In this document: one piece after another, positions 45,694 through 56,054 of the stretch
How the letters are laid out: each line of letters opens with the position of its first letter
Numbering within the stretch: the first letter of the stretch is position 1
DNA from: Magnolia sinica
Taxonomy: Eukaryota > Streptophyta > Magnoliopsida > Magnoliales > Magnoliaceae
Reading direction: 5' to 3'
DNA length: 64,000 nucleotides
NCBI RefSeq assembly: GCF_029962835.1
Contig: NC_080583.1
Coordinates: forward strand, 55,035,658-55,099,657
The notes under the pieces: model-generated
The model's input: only the letters and a program-made list of their open reading frames with translations
What the model was told of the DNA's origin: nothing
Databases searched by the model: none
Position numbers and translations under genes: made by a program

Positions 45694-45811
45694 ATGCAAA
45701 TACAATTTAAAGTGATTGATGTGAATTTCACAAGCAATCAAGTATAGCGCTAATTACCCCAAAAATAACTACTTAAGGAAAGATAAGCACAAAATTTCCA
45801 AGGTCGTTACA
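45694..45811 (-). repeat. 118-bp remnant of the 5' LTR of G
   Basis: It is nearly identical to 38907-39024, including the terminal GGTCGTTACA. The remaining roughly 2.97 kb of a full LTR, and the normal primer-binding site, are absent at this end; the sequence changes abruptly at 45693. Because the target duplication is intact, the loss happened after insertion, or the element integrated through a defective cDNA. Confidence 0.85.
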
Positions 45812-46059
45812 CGGTGCTGGACATATTTGGATGTGATGTGGACTCCACCATGATGCATGTATTTTATGTCCACGCCGTCCATCTGCTTGTCCCACCTTGA
45901 TGGATATGATTCATCCACACCACTCGGCCATGATCGCTGGGCCCACCTGCTGTGTTATTGTAAGGCCCACCATGATGTACATTTTTCATTTATGCCGTCC
46001 ACTTATGCGGCCCGTGGATGCGGTCGACTTGATATGTATATGAGGCTCATTGGTGTGGC

Positions 46060-46590
46060 CCATTGAGTGGCCCAATGTGATGTTTTTGTGGCCCATTTGT
46101 AAGCCCGTTGTGATGTTTTTGTAGCTCATTTAATGAGGCCCATTATGATGTGCATAAGGCCCATGAGTGTGGCCCAATGCGATATATATGAGGTCCATGA
46201 GCGAGGCCCAATGTGATGCATATGAAGCCCATGAGTGAGGCCCATCGTGATGTGTATTAGGCCCATGTGAGCAGCCCATTGTGATTCATATTAGGCCCAT
46301 GTGAGCTGCCCATTGTGATGCATATTAGGCCCGTGTGAGCGGCCCATTGCAATGCATATTAGGCCCGTGTGAGCAGCCCATTGTGATATATATTAAGCCT
46401 GTGTGAGCGGCCCATTGAGATGCATATTAGGCCCATGTGATGAGGCCCATTGGGATGCATATTAGGCCTGTGTGAGAGGCCCATTGCGATGCATATTAGG
46501 CCCATGTGATGAGGCCCATTGTGATGTTTATATAGCCCATGAGTGAGGCTTAATGCGATGAATGTGTGGCCCTTGTGTGAGGCCCAAAGC
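46060..46590. repeat. Tandem array, 34-bp unit, in LTR-C
   Basis: Units of the type 'cccattgtgatgcatatt' plus 'aggcccatgtgagcgg' repeat with a 34-base period, most regularly from about 46225 to 46530 (nine or so units). They alternate 'gagcgg' and 'gatgagg' endings. LTR-A has a short degenerate version at 3838-4040 and LTR-B lacks a clear one, so the array expanded within this copy or subfamily. Confidence 0.75.
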
Positions 46591-48515
46591 GAGTATATAA
46601 AGACCGATGTGATGTGTGATTTCGCCATGATGTATGTAATGATGTTTATGTGGGCCACTCATTAGGAGCGATGTTGGTTAAATGTCTACATTGATAGGCA
46701 ATGATGGTTAAATGTCCACATTGTGACCTTCCCTTGGGCCCATTGTTAAGCCCATTCTTGTTATAAGTAGGCCGTCTAGGCCTATCCTTGATATGAGGAG
46801 AGTACACCATCATCATATAACATGCTTAGTATAGATTCACGATCTATGCCCATGCACATCATATGTATGCTTGATATGAGGAAGGATTGATCATAGCACA
46901 TGCCATTAGGTAGATTATTATAGGACTCCCTGATAGGAGGATCCACATGAACGCGTGGTATGCGCAGGTTTGATGCATGACTGGATGGTATGACTCATGC
47001 ATCTCGCATTTTGTGATATGACCACCGTATGCCCTGGCAACATCAGGGCCATAGCCTCCACAGGCATATCATGGATGGCCAGATGGGACACCAAATATCT
47101 GTTCTACATGGGGTGTTATAGATATCCCTGGGTGAAATTTCCTAAACCCTCTTGGTTTCAGAGGTTGCTCCAACGTCTAGACCGAGTGGATGTATGAGTG
47201 CATAAGGGATGTATACTATTAGGCTGCGTCTCCCACTATGTCGTGATCGTTTGGAAGGGGGTGCGGCCTTACCTGCCCGAGATGAGAGGCTAAAGTTAGG
47301 ATAAGTTTGACCAGCTTGAGGAATGGGTCCACTATCGACGAGCCGGGCCCAATATTGGCAGGCGAATAGTGAGGTCTCTTTCACTCACCTTGTTGCGTGC
47401 AATGGGGAGACAATCCAGTTTAGAGTGTACTAGACCCCGATGATGATCCCAGAGATGTATGGTATGATATGTGAACTTACTGAGCAGGAGTTGTATACCC
47501 AGCATTTTACTCATTCATTCATTCATTCACTATCCACTCGGGCTGGTGGTGCGAAATCAAGTCATCTTGTGTACCTTCGCAGTGGCTAGGATTTCAGTTG
47601 GGGCACGCGACTAACTTGAGATTAGGAGTTTACCACATTGAGTCTAACTATCCAAATTTAGGTATGGGATTATTTTGATAGAAGTCCCTTGTGGTGGACC
47701 TCGTAACCTGCAATACTATGTACTATCATCCCGACTTCACACTTTAGTTTGGTCATTTCATTCACATCGTATATTACATTGCATCCTCAACACATAGTAT
47801 TTGGTTTACTATGCTTCTGTATTGCATAACCTGATGAGGTTGACGACATTCGTGAACTCTTCAGGATTTGTATATTGCATTGCATCCTCAGTAGATGATA
47901 TTTGGCTTACTATGTCTCCACATTGCATAGTTGATCTACATTGCTTCCTCAGTATATGATATTGACTTATTGTGTTTTTGCATCGTATAGCCTGGATAAG
48001 GCTGATGATATCTATGGACTTACCAACATGTTTCCGCATTACTCTGATATTGTAAGATTTATGGATTGCCAGTATTTTCGCTTACTCTGATATCTATATG
48101 CTTGGCACGTACATCACACACACTTACACCACCCTCTAAGCTTTCTATAAGCTTATGCACGATAGATACGTGCAGGTGGCGTTAGGTTGCAGCAGCGTTG
48201 AGTTTGGAGCATGCAGCCGTCTTCTAGAGCTTTGATTTTCGATATATGTATTTCCCTTTCAGCACTGTACTCAAATGTTTATATTAGTGGATATGTGATG
48301 ATGATGTTGCCTTTGTGATTTCGGTAAACTTGTGGTTATGCTTCTTATGAGACAAATGTACGTTGAAAAATCCTCCTTGTAGGATCCTAGGATCAGAATC
48401 TGGCGTATGGGCGCTGGGAGCCGAGAATGGGGTACTACGGAGGCTGTCGGCACCGGATTCGGCAATCAGGAATTTTGTGAGCCCGATTTTTGGATTTGGG
48501 GCATGACAATGGGTG

Positions 48516-49829
48516 TGTTGAGTGTGAAATATTGCATATTCCCCCTTGTTATTCATTGGTTTTGAGAACATAAATACACTTAATTGATCTATTTTCACAT
48601 GTTTACTCTTGCGAGGTGATTTTGAGAGCTAAGGAGAAAAGAACGCTTAAAGAGAAGATTTATGCTCTAAAGATTACCAAATGAAGATTTGGAGATTTGA
48701 ATGTGTTTAATAAAGAATTTATATGCCAAAGATCTAAGAAAGCCAATTTCAAAGGATGGAGAAAAGACTAACAAAATCACAAGACAAATAGAAGAAAACA
48801 GATTGTCCAGTCCCACCTAAGGTCAGTTCGGTCTAACCGAAATCGCACAAAACAGTCCAGCAAGAAATCAAAAATTTTAGTCTTAATTCAGTCCGACCGG
48901 AACCAACTTCGGACCCACCTAAATTTGACAGATTCTGCACAAAATTTTCATTTGCAACTTCGGTGCGACCGAAGCGTAACAAACGTGTGGAAATTGAAGT
49001 CGGTTGAAAGACTGCGAACTTTTACTTTTTAAAGGAGTTTTCTTAGTTGTTTTAGATACGAATTAGGGTAGGAAGAGGAGAGCAAGGAGTGGTGGTGCTT
49101 CAAGGAGTTCTTCATTCTTCTCCAATCTTTCTTTTCTATTAGTTTTTATGTTTTTCTTTAAGAGTTTTATTTTAACCATGTCTTTGGTTGACTAATCTCT
49201 TAGCTAAGGCTAAAGGATAAAGCTTGTAGTTAATTTGATTATTTAGTTTATTTGATTCAGCAAATAATGGTTGGAATTTTGATATTAGATTGAATAGATT
49301 TGATTTTACTTTAAATACTATGAGTTATTTATTTCTTGATTTGTTAGGTACGCTAACTGTGATGAATGCTTGGTTTAATAATTATTTAGCCTTGACCTAG
49401 AGGAGTCAATCTATATAAATGATTGATCCAATGATGCCTAAGGGTGCGTTGGACGCTTTTGATTCTCTGCGATTGATGTCCAAGTGCCTTATGAGAGAAT
49501 TGTTCAATTAAATTCATATTCTAACCTTGTTTATGATTGGTTTAACCGTTATATCTTCCAATTGGATAGGATAGGATAGGACTATGATTCCAATTTAGTT
49601 ATAATAGTTGAATCAATAAAATAGATATTGTGATTACTATGAGTGGATTCCTGGATCCTTAGTCTTTTATCTTTCTTGTTTAAAATTCTTTTTTTTAAAA
49701 ATCTCGCCGAATAAAAAACTCCATTGGACTTAGATTAGTTCTAGGCCATGTTCCCCATTTCCTGTGGATTCGACCTCAGTCTCACCAAGTTATTACTACA
49801 ACACGGCCCTACACTTGGGGTTTTGAACA
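48516..49829 (+). repeat. 3' LTR of Y
   Basis: It is a full-length, uninterrupted copy of 1314 bp from TGTTGAGTGTG to TTTTGAACA. It differs from the 5' copy by scattered substitutions and a few short indels, for example near 49560. It is followed by the right-hand CCCAA target copy. Confidence 0.92.
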
Positions 49830-49834
49830 CCCAA

Positions 49835-50021
49835 CCAACATTGGTGCGCCCATTGCCCTTTGCATTCCTATGGTGTAGACACTCGTACATCCATATGTAC
49901 AGTCTCTGCTCATCCAGATTCGAGTGATAGCATTTTAGCGCCATCTATGAGAATGATAACAAACCCAGTAAAGTTCCCTAACCTCAAACATGGCCTTTTA
50001 TTCTTCCTCTCTACTACCTCA
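49835..50021 (+). other. End of Z left LTR, primer-binding region and leader
   Basis: The LTR of Z ends ..ccaaca at 49840, and 'ttggtgcgcccattgccc' follows as the primer-binding and leader start, similar in type to 'ttggcgccgtctgtgg' in Tat elements. The leader continues to the gag ATG. The whole stretch recurs inverted at about 52050-52236. Confidence 0.6.
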
Positions 50022-51830
50022 ATGGCCAAGAAGAAGGTAAGAGTATTGGCTGCCACGAGCTTGTGCAGGAGGAACAACCTAAGAATCCTCAGGCTTTATA
50101 ATCAAGCCCCCGGTCTTAGCCAACCTCGCCAGTAATTGCACAAAGATCCCAAAATAGGGGGAGTCGACTTGTTTCTCTAGAAAACCAAGTAGGACCTTTG
50201 ACCAGCTACATCAATTGCATCATGAGGTTGCTAGAAAGGCAACACGTACTCACTGTCAACGAAAACAAGGAGTTAGGGGAAGTGATGGAGCAATCTCACC
50301 CAGTACCTGTGCCCCCGAGCCATATGCCGTGAAAGCTTGACCAAGAGAGAGTATGCATGTCTCAGCACAAACCCTAGGAACCACAAAGCTCACTAAGTCA
50401 GACCTACGGCATATGCTAGAAAAAATGAGGAGAGCTTGAGGAAAAGCCCCAGAGGTCATGACCAATAATGATGTTCCTTGGGGAGCAGAGATGAAAGAAA
50501 CTCGAGATCAGCTCGGTGACATCCAACAAGCCTGTCGAGCTAAAGCCTCAACGTCCATAGACGCCTTACTCGAGTAGACTGACCCTCCATTTGTAGACAA
50601 CATTATGTAGGCTCAATTACCATCTAAATTCAGAATTCCCTAAATAACTCCTTATTTGAGTTTGGGGGATCCAAGAGAGCATTTAGAATCTTTTAGAGCA
50701 TGGATGGAGCTCCATGGAGCTTCTGGACCTGTAATGTGCACGACATTCTCCCTAATGTTGATAAAGCCTACTCAGAAGTGATTCAGGCACATAAAATCTA
50801 AATCCATCAGCTCGGTTGTGCAACTTAGTAGAGCGTTTGCCACCCAATTCATTGGAGGGAAGGGCATAAGGAAACCCTCAACCCACCTCCTCATAATAAC
50901 ACAGAGACTATATTGTGTGGTTCAACACAGAGTGTTTGTCACCCAATGCATTGGAGGGAAGGACATAAGGAAACCCTCAACCCACCTCCTCACAATAACA
51001 CAGAGACTATATTGTGTAGTTCAACGTTGAGGTTGTTTAAGTGGACGGCTACTATGATGGGGTCACCCTCACACCCATGATGGTTGGTCTCAAATAGGAG
51101 AAATTTCTTTTCTCGATTGGGTGAAACCCTCCGACAACTCTTGCTGACCTTTTTAATCAAGATTAAAAAATATTTAAATGCAGAAGAATTATTCAATGCA
51201 CGTAGAGCCACCCGAGGTGAAACAACTCGACAAGAGATAGAAAGAAAAAGGAAGGGAGGGAGATGCCTGGTACGAACTTTAAGAGGAAAAAAGATGACCA
51301 GAGTAGTGGCCCCCAATCCATCCGCCCTCCGGAAAGCCGATTCCACAGATACACCCCCTTGAATACAATGCCAGAATAGGTACTCATGGAGGTTAGAGAA
51401 AAGAGAATCCTAAAATTGCTAAATAAGATGAGAGCGAACCCCGAGAAGAGACAAGAAGAAATATTGTCACTTTTATAGAGACCATGATCATTACACAGTC
51501 GAATGTCTTAATCTCAAGGAAGAGATTGAGTCACTTATTCAGAAGGGACATCTGTGTGAATTCATCGACAAAGGCAAAAAGATCGACCGCTCAGGCACTA
51601 AGAGTGATGTGATGAGCAGGCTGATAATGAAGCAATGGGAAAATTATGTACCATATTTGGAGGACCTAATGGAGGTGGAGACTCAAATCAAGCGCGCCGA
51701 GCTCACGTTGGATATGCGACCAACAGTGAAAGAGGACACCAGATTTACCTTACTGGACGACCCGGCAAGGAACTTGAGATGAATTCATGCAATCTCACCT
51801 TCACTGAAGATAATGCATAGGGAGTACATA
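50022..51830 (+). pseudogene. Tat-type gag of Z, broken
   Basis: It starts MAKKK at 50022. The N-terminal part is frame-broken. Near 50590-50720 it reads 'TDPPFVDNIM', 'ITPYLSLGDPREHLESFRAW' and 'MELHGASGPVMCTTFSL', a Tat/Retand-type capsid domain. 'AFATQFIGGKGIRKPSTHLL' follows and is duplicated. Then come 'VSNRRNFFSRLGETL', 'KKYLNAEELFNARRA' and, near 51450-51490, a zinc-knuckle-like 'CHFYRDHDHYTVEC' with 'EEIESLIQKGHL'. Gag coats the RNA genome. Many stops and frame changes are present. The end runs straight into the inverted copy of the leader, so protease and pol are absent. Confidence 0.8.
50840..51038 (+). repeat. 99-bp in-frame duplication in gag of Z
   Basis: 'cacccaattcattggaggga' at 50841 recurs as 'cacccaatgcattggaggga' at 50940, and the whole unit through 'gactatattgtgt' repeats. 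Ninety-nine bases equal 33 codons, so both copies stay in frame ('KPSTHLLIITQRLYCVVQ' twice). Confidence 0.8.
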
Positions 51831-51865
51831 CTTCCTTTCCAGCAACCACATGATGCAGTCGATGT

Positions 51866-53050
51866 TTCCAATCAAAGTTCCTACTTGGCTTTCTAGAGAA
51901 ATGAGCTGGCTCCCCCTGTTTCGGGATCCCTATACAATTAGCGGCAAGGGTGGTTGAGACCAGGGGCCTAATTGTGAATCCTGAGGGTTCTCAGGTTGTT
52001 CCTCCTACACAGGCTCGACGTCGTCCAGTACTCTTCTCTTCTTCTTGGCCATTGAGGTAGGAGAGAAGAAGAATAAAAGGTCGCATTTAAGGTTAAAGAA
52101 CTTTATTGGCTTTGTTGTCGTTCCCAAAGATGACACAAAAAATGTTATTGCTCGATTCTAGATGAGTAAGGACTGTACTTATGGACGTACGAGTGCCTGC
52201 ACCAGAGGAATGCAAAGGGCAATGGGGGCATCGGTGTTAGCCGAGGACCCTCCGATGCCTAAGTTAGGTAGGTTAGATTATTGTAAAAAAAGGACTTGAA
52301 TCAAAGATTTGTGTGCCTACCTTCTTTAGTAGGCATGGGAGTTATTCATAAGATGCTTAGGCAGCTTTTGAGTTTATGCATCTTAATAGGATCTGTCGAA
52401 TACATTGAAGGGTCCGAATTCGAATAGGGATCACTTTCAAGAATATTGTCGAGCCCACCTTAGTCGGCGTGATCTTTAGCTACGATCTTGTTAGATTTGT
52501 CCTTTCTTAGTACGATGCATGATTCTCTCTAGATATCTCTCTTCTTAGGTTGAGTTCGGTCTGATTAGCTCAGGAGGTAAGTCCTATCACTGAGCTCTAT
52601 CTTTGAACATTTCATCTTGGCATATGGGTCACTCCTCAGAGCTCGGTTCTTAGGCCTGAGCTCGGCATTAACCTCTCGAGTTGACTAATCTTGCATGATT
52701 GATACATTGATAACTTGAGGAGCCCGTTCGGGTGATTCTTAGTCAGTGTCATTTTGAGATTCCCCCCCTTCAAGCATGTCGTCCCCTGTGATAGGTCGGT
52801 TCAGTTTTTCTGCCCTTCAAGCATGTCGTCCCCTGTGACAGGTCGGTTCGATTTTTCTCATAACAGTTGCCCCCTACTTCTGAGCTTAATGTTTGTAAGC
52901 TCGGGTATTAAGAGCCTGAACTAACCTGTAAGTGTGGGATTGGAAGTTTGCCCGATCTTTTTATTTTTTGATATTGTTGTTTAATGATAAGGGAAAGAAT
53001 CGAAAATGGCAACATCTATCATGAGAATCAAAAAAGATATGATGGCTGTT
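51866..53050 (-). mobile_element. Inverted copy of Z leader (51866-52236) and LTR (52236-53050)
   Basis: The reverse complement of this stretch matches 49835-50205 and then 18625 back to about 17860. It includes the start of gag ('acctcaatggccaagaagaag'), the leader, and the LTR. A 43-base tandem repeat ('caagcatgtcgtcccctgtg', 52769 and 52812) is unique to this arm. The two arms therefore form a large inverted repeat around the gag of Z. The LTR here is flanked by leader on one side and by ORF-bearing DNA on the other, so it is not a simple element end. Confidence 0.75.
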
Positions 53051-53251
53051 TCATAGTATGAGGGGACGCCCATTGAGTGGCGAGCATCGTTTGAGTCTTG
53101 AGTGATTCACGGGCGGACACATGTAGCTTGACCATTTAATGCTTCACTTAGGCAAACCCCGTGTTGCTAAGTGGAAGTGCTCATTAATCAAGGTGCCTCC
53201 TCCTGCTTTGATGGATGCTGCCAGCATTAAATGTACTACTACTTGGTTGCT

Positions 53252-53259
53252 TATAAATA
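53252..53259 (+). promoter_or_regulatory. TATA box upstream of the 53.4-62.6 kb ORF region
   Basis: TATAAATA in 'ggttgcttataaataagg' is followed about 30 bases later by 'cactcattgtgcac' and a pyrimidine-rich leader, then by ATG at 53461. It is a good candidate core promoter for the following multi-exon ORF. Confidence 0.5.
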
Positions 53260-55110
53260 AGGCTTCTCCACTCATTGTGCACTTACTTGATTTTGTTAAG
53301 TCCAAGCTCTGCTAACCTGCTTCGTCGTTCCTCCCTTTGTCCTATGCGTTTCTTCTTAGTCGATTCGCAGCAGTCAAATATCAATTCTTTCAGTAAGCAC
53401 CAACCTGATCCCTTCTTCTCCTTTACTCTTCACGCCCTCTTTCAGTGTTTCCTCTTTTCCATGTCATTCAAGGAGAACTCCAGGGAGGCCTCCATTTCGG
53501 GGGCCTTACATGGGGAGTCTGTACATGACAGTACATACTCCCAGCTAGCTTTGTCAAGGGGACCACTGCCGGTGGTGGCACCTTATGTTTGGGAGGCTTT
53601 TTCACCTCAGGCGGAGGCGGCCTCCTCGCCTTCTTAAGGGTTGGCCTTATCTGTCAATATTTTTGTCTCCCGTTTGCGGCCGGAGGACTTGCAGTCAATT
53701 CAGTTAGAGTTCGAGATCCTAAGCTTAGTAAGACTGCGGCTTCCACTAGCAGGGGAGCTCCCATGCCACCCTCCTGTGGGAGAGGTGGCCTTGTATGCCA
53801 TTTTCTTTTCTTGCAGCCAACGGCTGCCTTTTCATCCATTGGTGAGAGAGGTGCTACACTGCTTGAGGCTTGCAGCAGGACAACTCAACCCTAATGTATG
53901 ATGAGTTATCTTTTGATAGTATGCTCTATGGACTAGGTTGGTAACTTCGAGATCATTATTGATGAGCTCCTCTACTTAAACCAAGATAAGAGTAGCCCTG
54001 GCTCTCGAGGCTGGTATTACTTTTTCTCGTGGCTGAACAAGGGTCTGGCTAACATAACAAATAACCCATCCTCCAACAAGGGCTAGAAGGACAGGTGGTT
54101 CCTCGTATAGGGAGAATGGGAGGCTTCTACTTTGGAGATAGGAAGATTACAGGCCGGAGTTCCCACCTTATTCGCCCTCCCAGGTTGGAACCTGAACTGT
54201 CGTCTTGTACTCACCTTATTTTGTTTCGATTTTTCATGAATATGTGACTCATCTTGTTATTTTTTCAACTCTTTTCAGATCTCAACCTAAACTTTCAGCT
54301 CCTCTCCTGCGCCAGGTTAGGATTGGCCAAGAACAACCTGAACAGGACTGTAGGAGGCTGATCACTCCACAAGTTTTGCAACAGGTTGGCCTATCAGTAG
54401 TCAGGCCAATAGGTAACTAAAGTTTTCCCTATTGCAGCTCCCCTCCTTTTCTATTTCGTTAATTACTTGACTTTTTGTCTTCTTTTTTTTTTCTTTTGTA
54501 GAGATGGCTGATCGTCCTCAGCTGAAGAAAATGAGGCTCCCCTTTACAATAGAGATGGAATGGTTAAAGACCACCGCAATGAAGATAACCCCATCAGCTC
54601 CTGCTCGATGTGTGCCTGCGGCCTCTCCTAATGGTGGTTCTATTAAGCCCTCGCTAGAGAGGCCGTTAGTTGAGGTCACGCCTAAGGTCCACCCTCCAAC
54701 CATGCTGGTAGGGGTGGGGAGAGATGCTACAGTAGTCCCCATGGAGTGCCAAGAGGAATCTGTAGCTGCGGTCGCATAGGACTCACCTCCTTCAAACATG
54801 CCCTTGAGGGAGGTGGTAGACATGGAGTCTTCCCCTACCCGCATTGAAGAGGACCGGGCTGAGGCTACCCGTGCTCTAAAGGGTGCATCTGAGCACCAAA
54901 GTTTGGCCCCTAAGGGGGTTGCTGCTGCAGGGGTGTCGTCGTCTACTCCCCTCCTAAGGCATATGGTCGTGCTGGCTAATTGGGGATGAGTTCATGTCCC
55001 CAAGGAAGGAAGATAGTGTGATGCACTCCTTGCATCCTGACCTCTATACATATCAAGGTAAGGGCATTATTGCTTTCACTTCTTTTTTAGTAAATGTGTG
55101 TGTGTGTGTT

Positions 55111-56054
55111 TGTTTCGATAAGAAACAAATGTGTTGCATTTGGGGAATTATCATTCGATAATAACAAAGAAAGAATGAGAGAAAAATCATCAAAAGGTAT
55201 TTTATTTGATCTGAATTCATTTACATCCTCTTGATTCCCTTGATTTTGAAAAAAAGTATAGAGAATTAAAGTAATAAATGAAAGAAGAAGTAGTTCAATG
55301 GCAATTTCGGCAGCATTTCGGCATGTTTTGTAATCATCTCAATGAGAGAAGTGTTGTGCGGGTCAGAGCATCTTCCATCTTTTTCTTCTATTCATTTAGA
55401 ATATGAGCCAGAGTCGTAGCAAACATGAAATGCTTGTATGCATGAAGACAACTTGTATATTTGAAGGAACTCAAGAATTTTGATAGCATTTCTACTCCCT
55501 TGTATTGATCCTCGTGCAACAGCATGTCCGACGTAATGGATTAAATCCACTTCTTCTTCTTCTTCTTCTTCTCTGAAGGACCTTCAGAGGTCTTCTTCTT
55601 CTTAGGAACTCTGACCTCTTCTTCGAAAACTTTTGTTGCTCCAAATGAGAGGGGGAGTGGGGTATTTATAGGCCTCCACACATGCAAACCCTCAATCTTT
55701 ATGCCATGGGGCCCACCTTCTATCAAATCTCAACCATTCAACTCATTCTGATCGAACTGGCATTGAGCAGGACCGCGCAACCAATAAGAGGGTTTGCGTG
55801 GACCCGCACAATCGATACACCTTGTGTGGGTCAACACAACACTATGAATAAGGGGTTTTGTGTAGAGCCGTGCAATCAATGTGGTTGGCGTTGGTTAACA
55901 TAAAGCCATGGACCCCTTCTTTCTTTCTTATTTTTCATGTTCCTTTCTACCATAGTTTCCTTTATCTTCTATTCTTCTTTCTTCTTTGTTTCTTGTCTCT
56001 GATATCTTTTCATCTCGCATGATGGAAACTTTGTACATTTTTCGTGCACCAACA
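55111..56054 (-). repeat. 3' LTR of W (944 bp)
   Basis: It shares with the right LTR the phrases 'tcatcaaaaggtattttatt', 'agagaagtgttgtgcgggtc' and 'gagagggggagtggggtatt', and a (TTC)n run (55550-55575). A plus-strand TATTTATAGG near 55662 is conserved in both LTRs, but it reads on the antisense strand. Confidence 0.88.

Larger units (their letters stand above)
35934..45811 (-). mobile_element. Tekay/Del-type chromovirus retrotransposon G, decayed
   Basis: The ends are TGTAAC..GTTACA and the five bases CGGTG flank the element (35929-35933 and 45812-45816). Sense is the minus strand: 5' LTR remnant (45811-45694), an extra ORF region, gag, protease, RT, RNase H, integrase with a chromodomain, polypurine tract, 3' LTR (39024-35934). 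A chromodomain after integrase and LTRs over 3 kb point to the Tekay (Del) clade of Ty3/gypsy chromoviruses. Nine in-frame stops and at least two frame breaks in gag-pol, plus a shortened 5' LTR, make it non-autonomous. Confidence 0.92.
34252..48508 (+). mobile_element. Solo LTR 'C' of the ~4-kb family, split by element G
   Basis: It begins TGTGAGACCCGTATCC and ends GGGGCATGACA. AAGGG lies before it (34247-34251) and ATGGG after it (48509-48513), a target duplication with one mismatch. Removing G (35934-45811) and one CGGTG leaves about 4.37 kb, matching LTR-A and LTR-B. It inserted a few bases upstream of the 3' LTR of Y. Its middle has the same 'CCACCTTGATGTATG..CCGTCCA' modules (34940-35930 and 45812-46060), followed by a 34-base tandem array. 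Confidence 0.85.
18631..49829 (+). mobile_element. Athila-type LTR retrotransposon Y, non-autonomous, carrying nested insertions
   Basis: The LTRs start TGTTGAGTGTGAAATATTGC at 18631 and 48516 and end ..TGAACA at 30037 and ..TTTGAACA at 49829. CCCAA flanks the whole element (18626-18630 and 49830-49834). The joined 5' LTR (18631-19232 plus 29322-30037) is 1318 bp and the 3' LTR is 1314 bp. After the 5' LTR comes 'agtttttgacgccattgccaggg', a form of the sequence that characteristically follows Athila/Tat LTRs. The internal part has gag and protease but no reverse transcriptase or integrase. Solo LTR X sits in its 5' LTR and LTR-C sits 7 bp before its 3' LTR. Removing both insertions leaves an element of about 6.8 kb. 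Confidence 0.9.

Noticed and set aside
46060..46590. Possible CRISPR-like array because of regular repeats
   Set aside because: The units are contiguous 34-bp tandem repeats without unique spacers, and the context is a plant LTR.
48044..48508. Promoter or gene end near the conserved 3' part of LTR-C
   Set aside because: The conservation is explained by the shared LTR family (A, B, C); no coding frame is conserved among the three.
53654..53839. Minus-strand ORF in exon 1 of the gypsy-type transposon ORF
   Set aside because: It is a shadow of the plus-strand coding sequence, which carries recognisable domain motifs.
55678..55903. Plus-strand ORF in the W LTR with a similar ORF at 61927-62130
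   Set aside because: Similarity simply reflects the LTR pair; the frame is antisense to the element and has no known motif.
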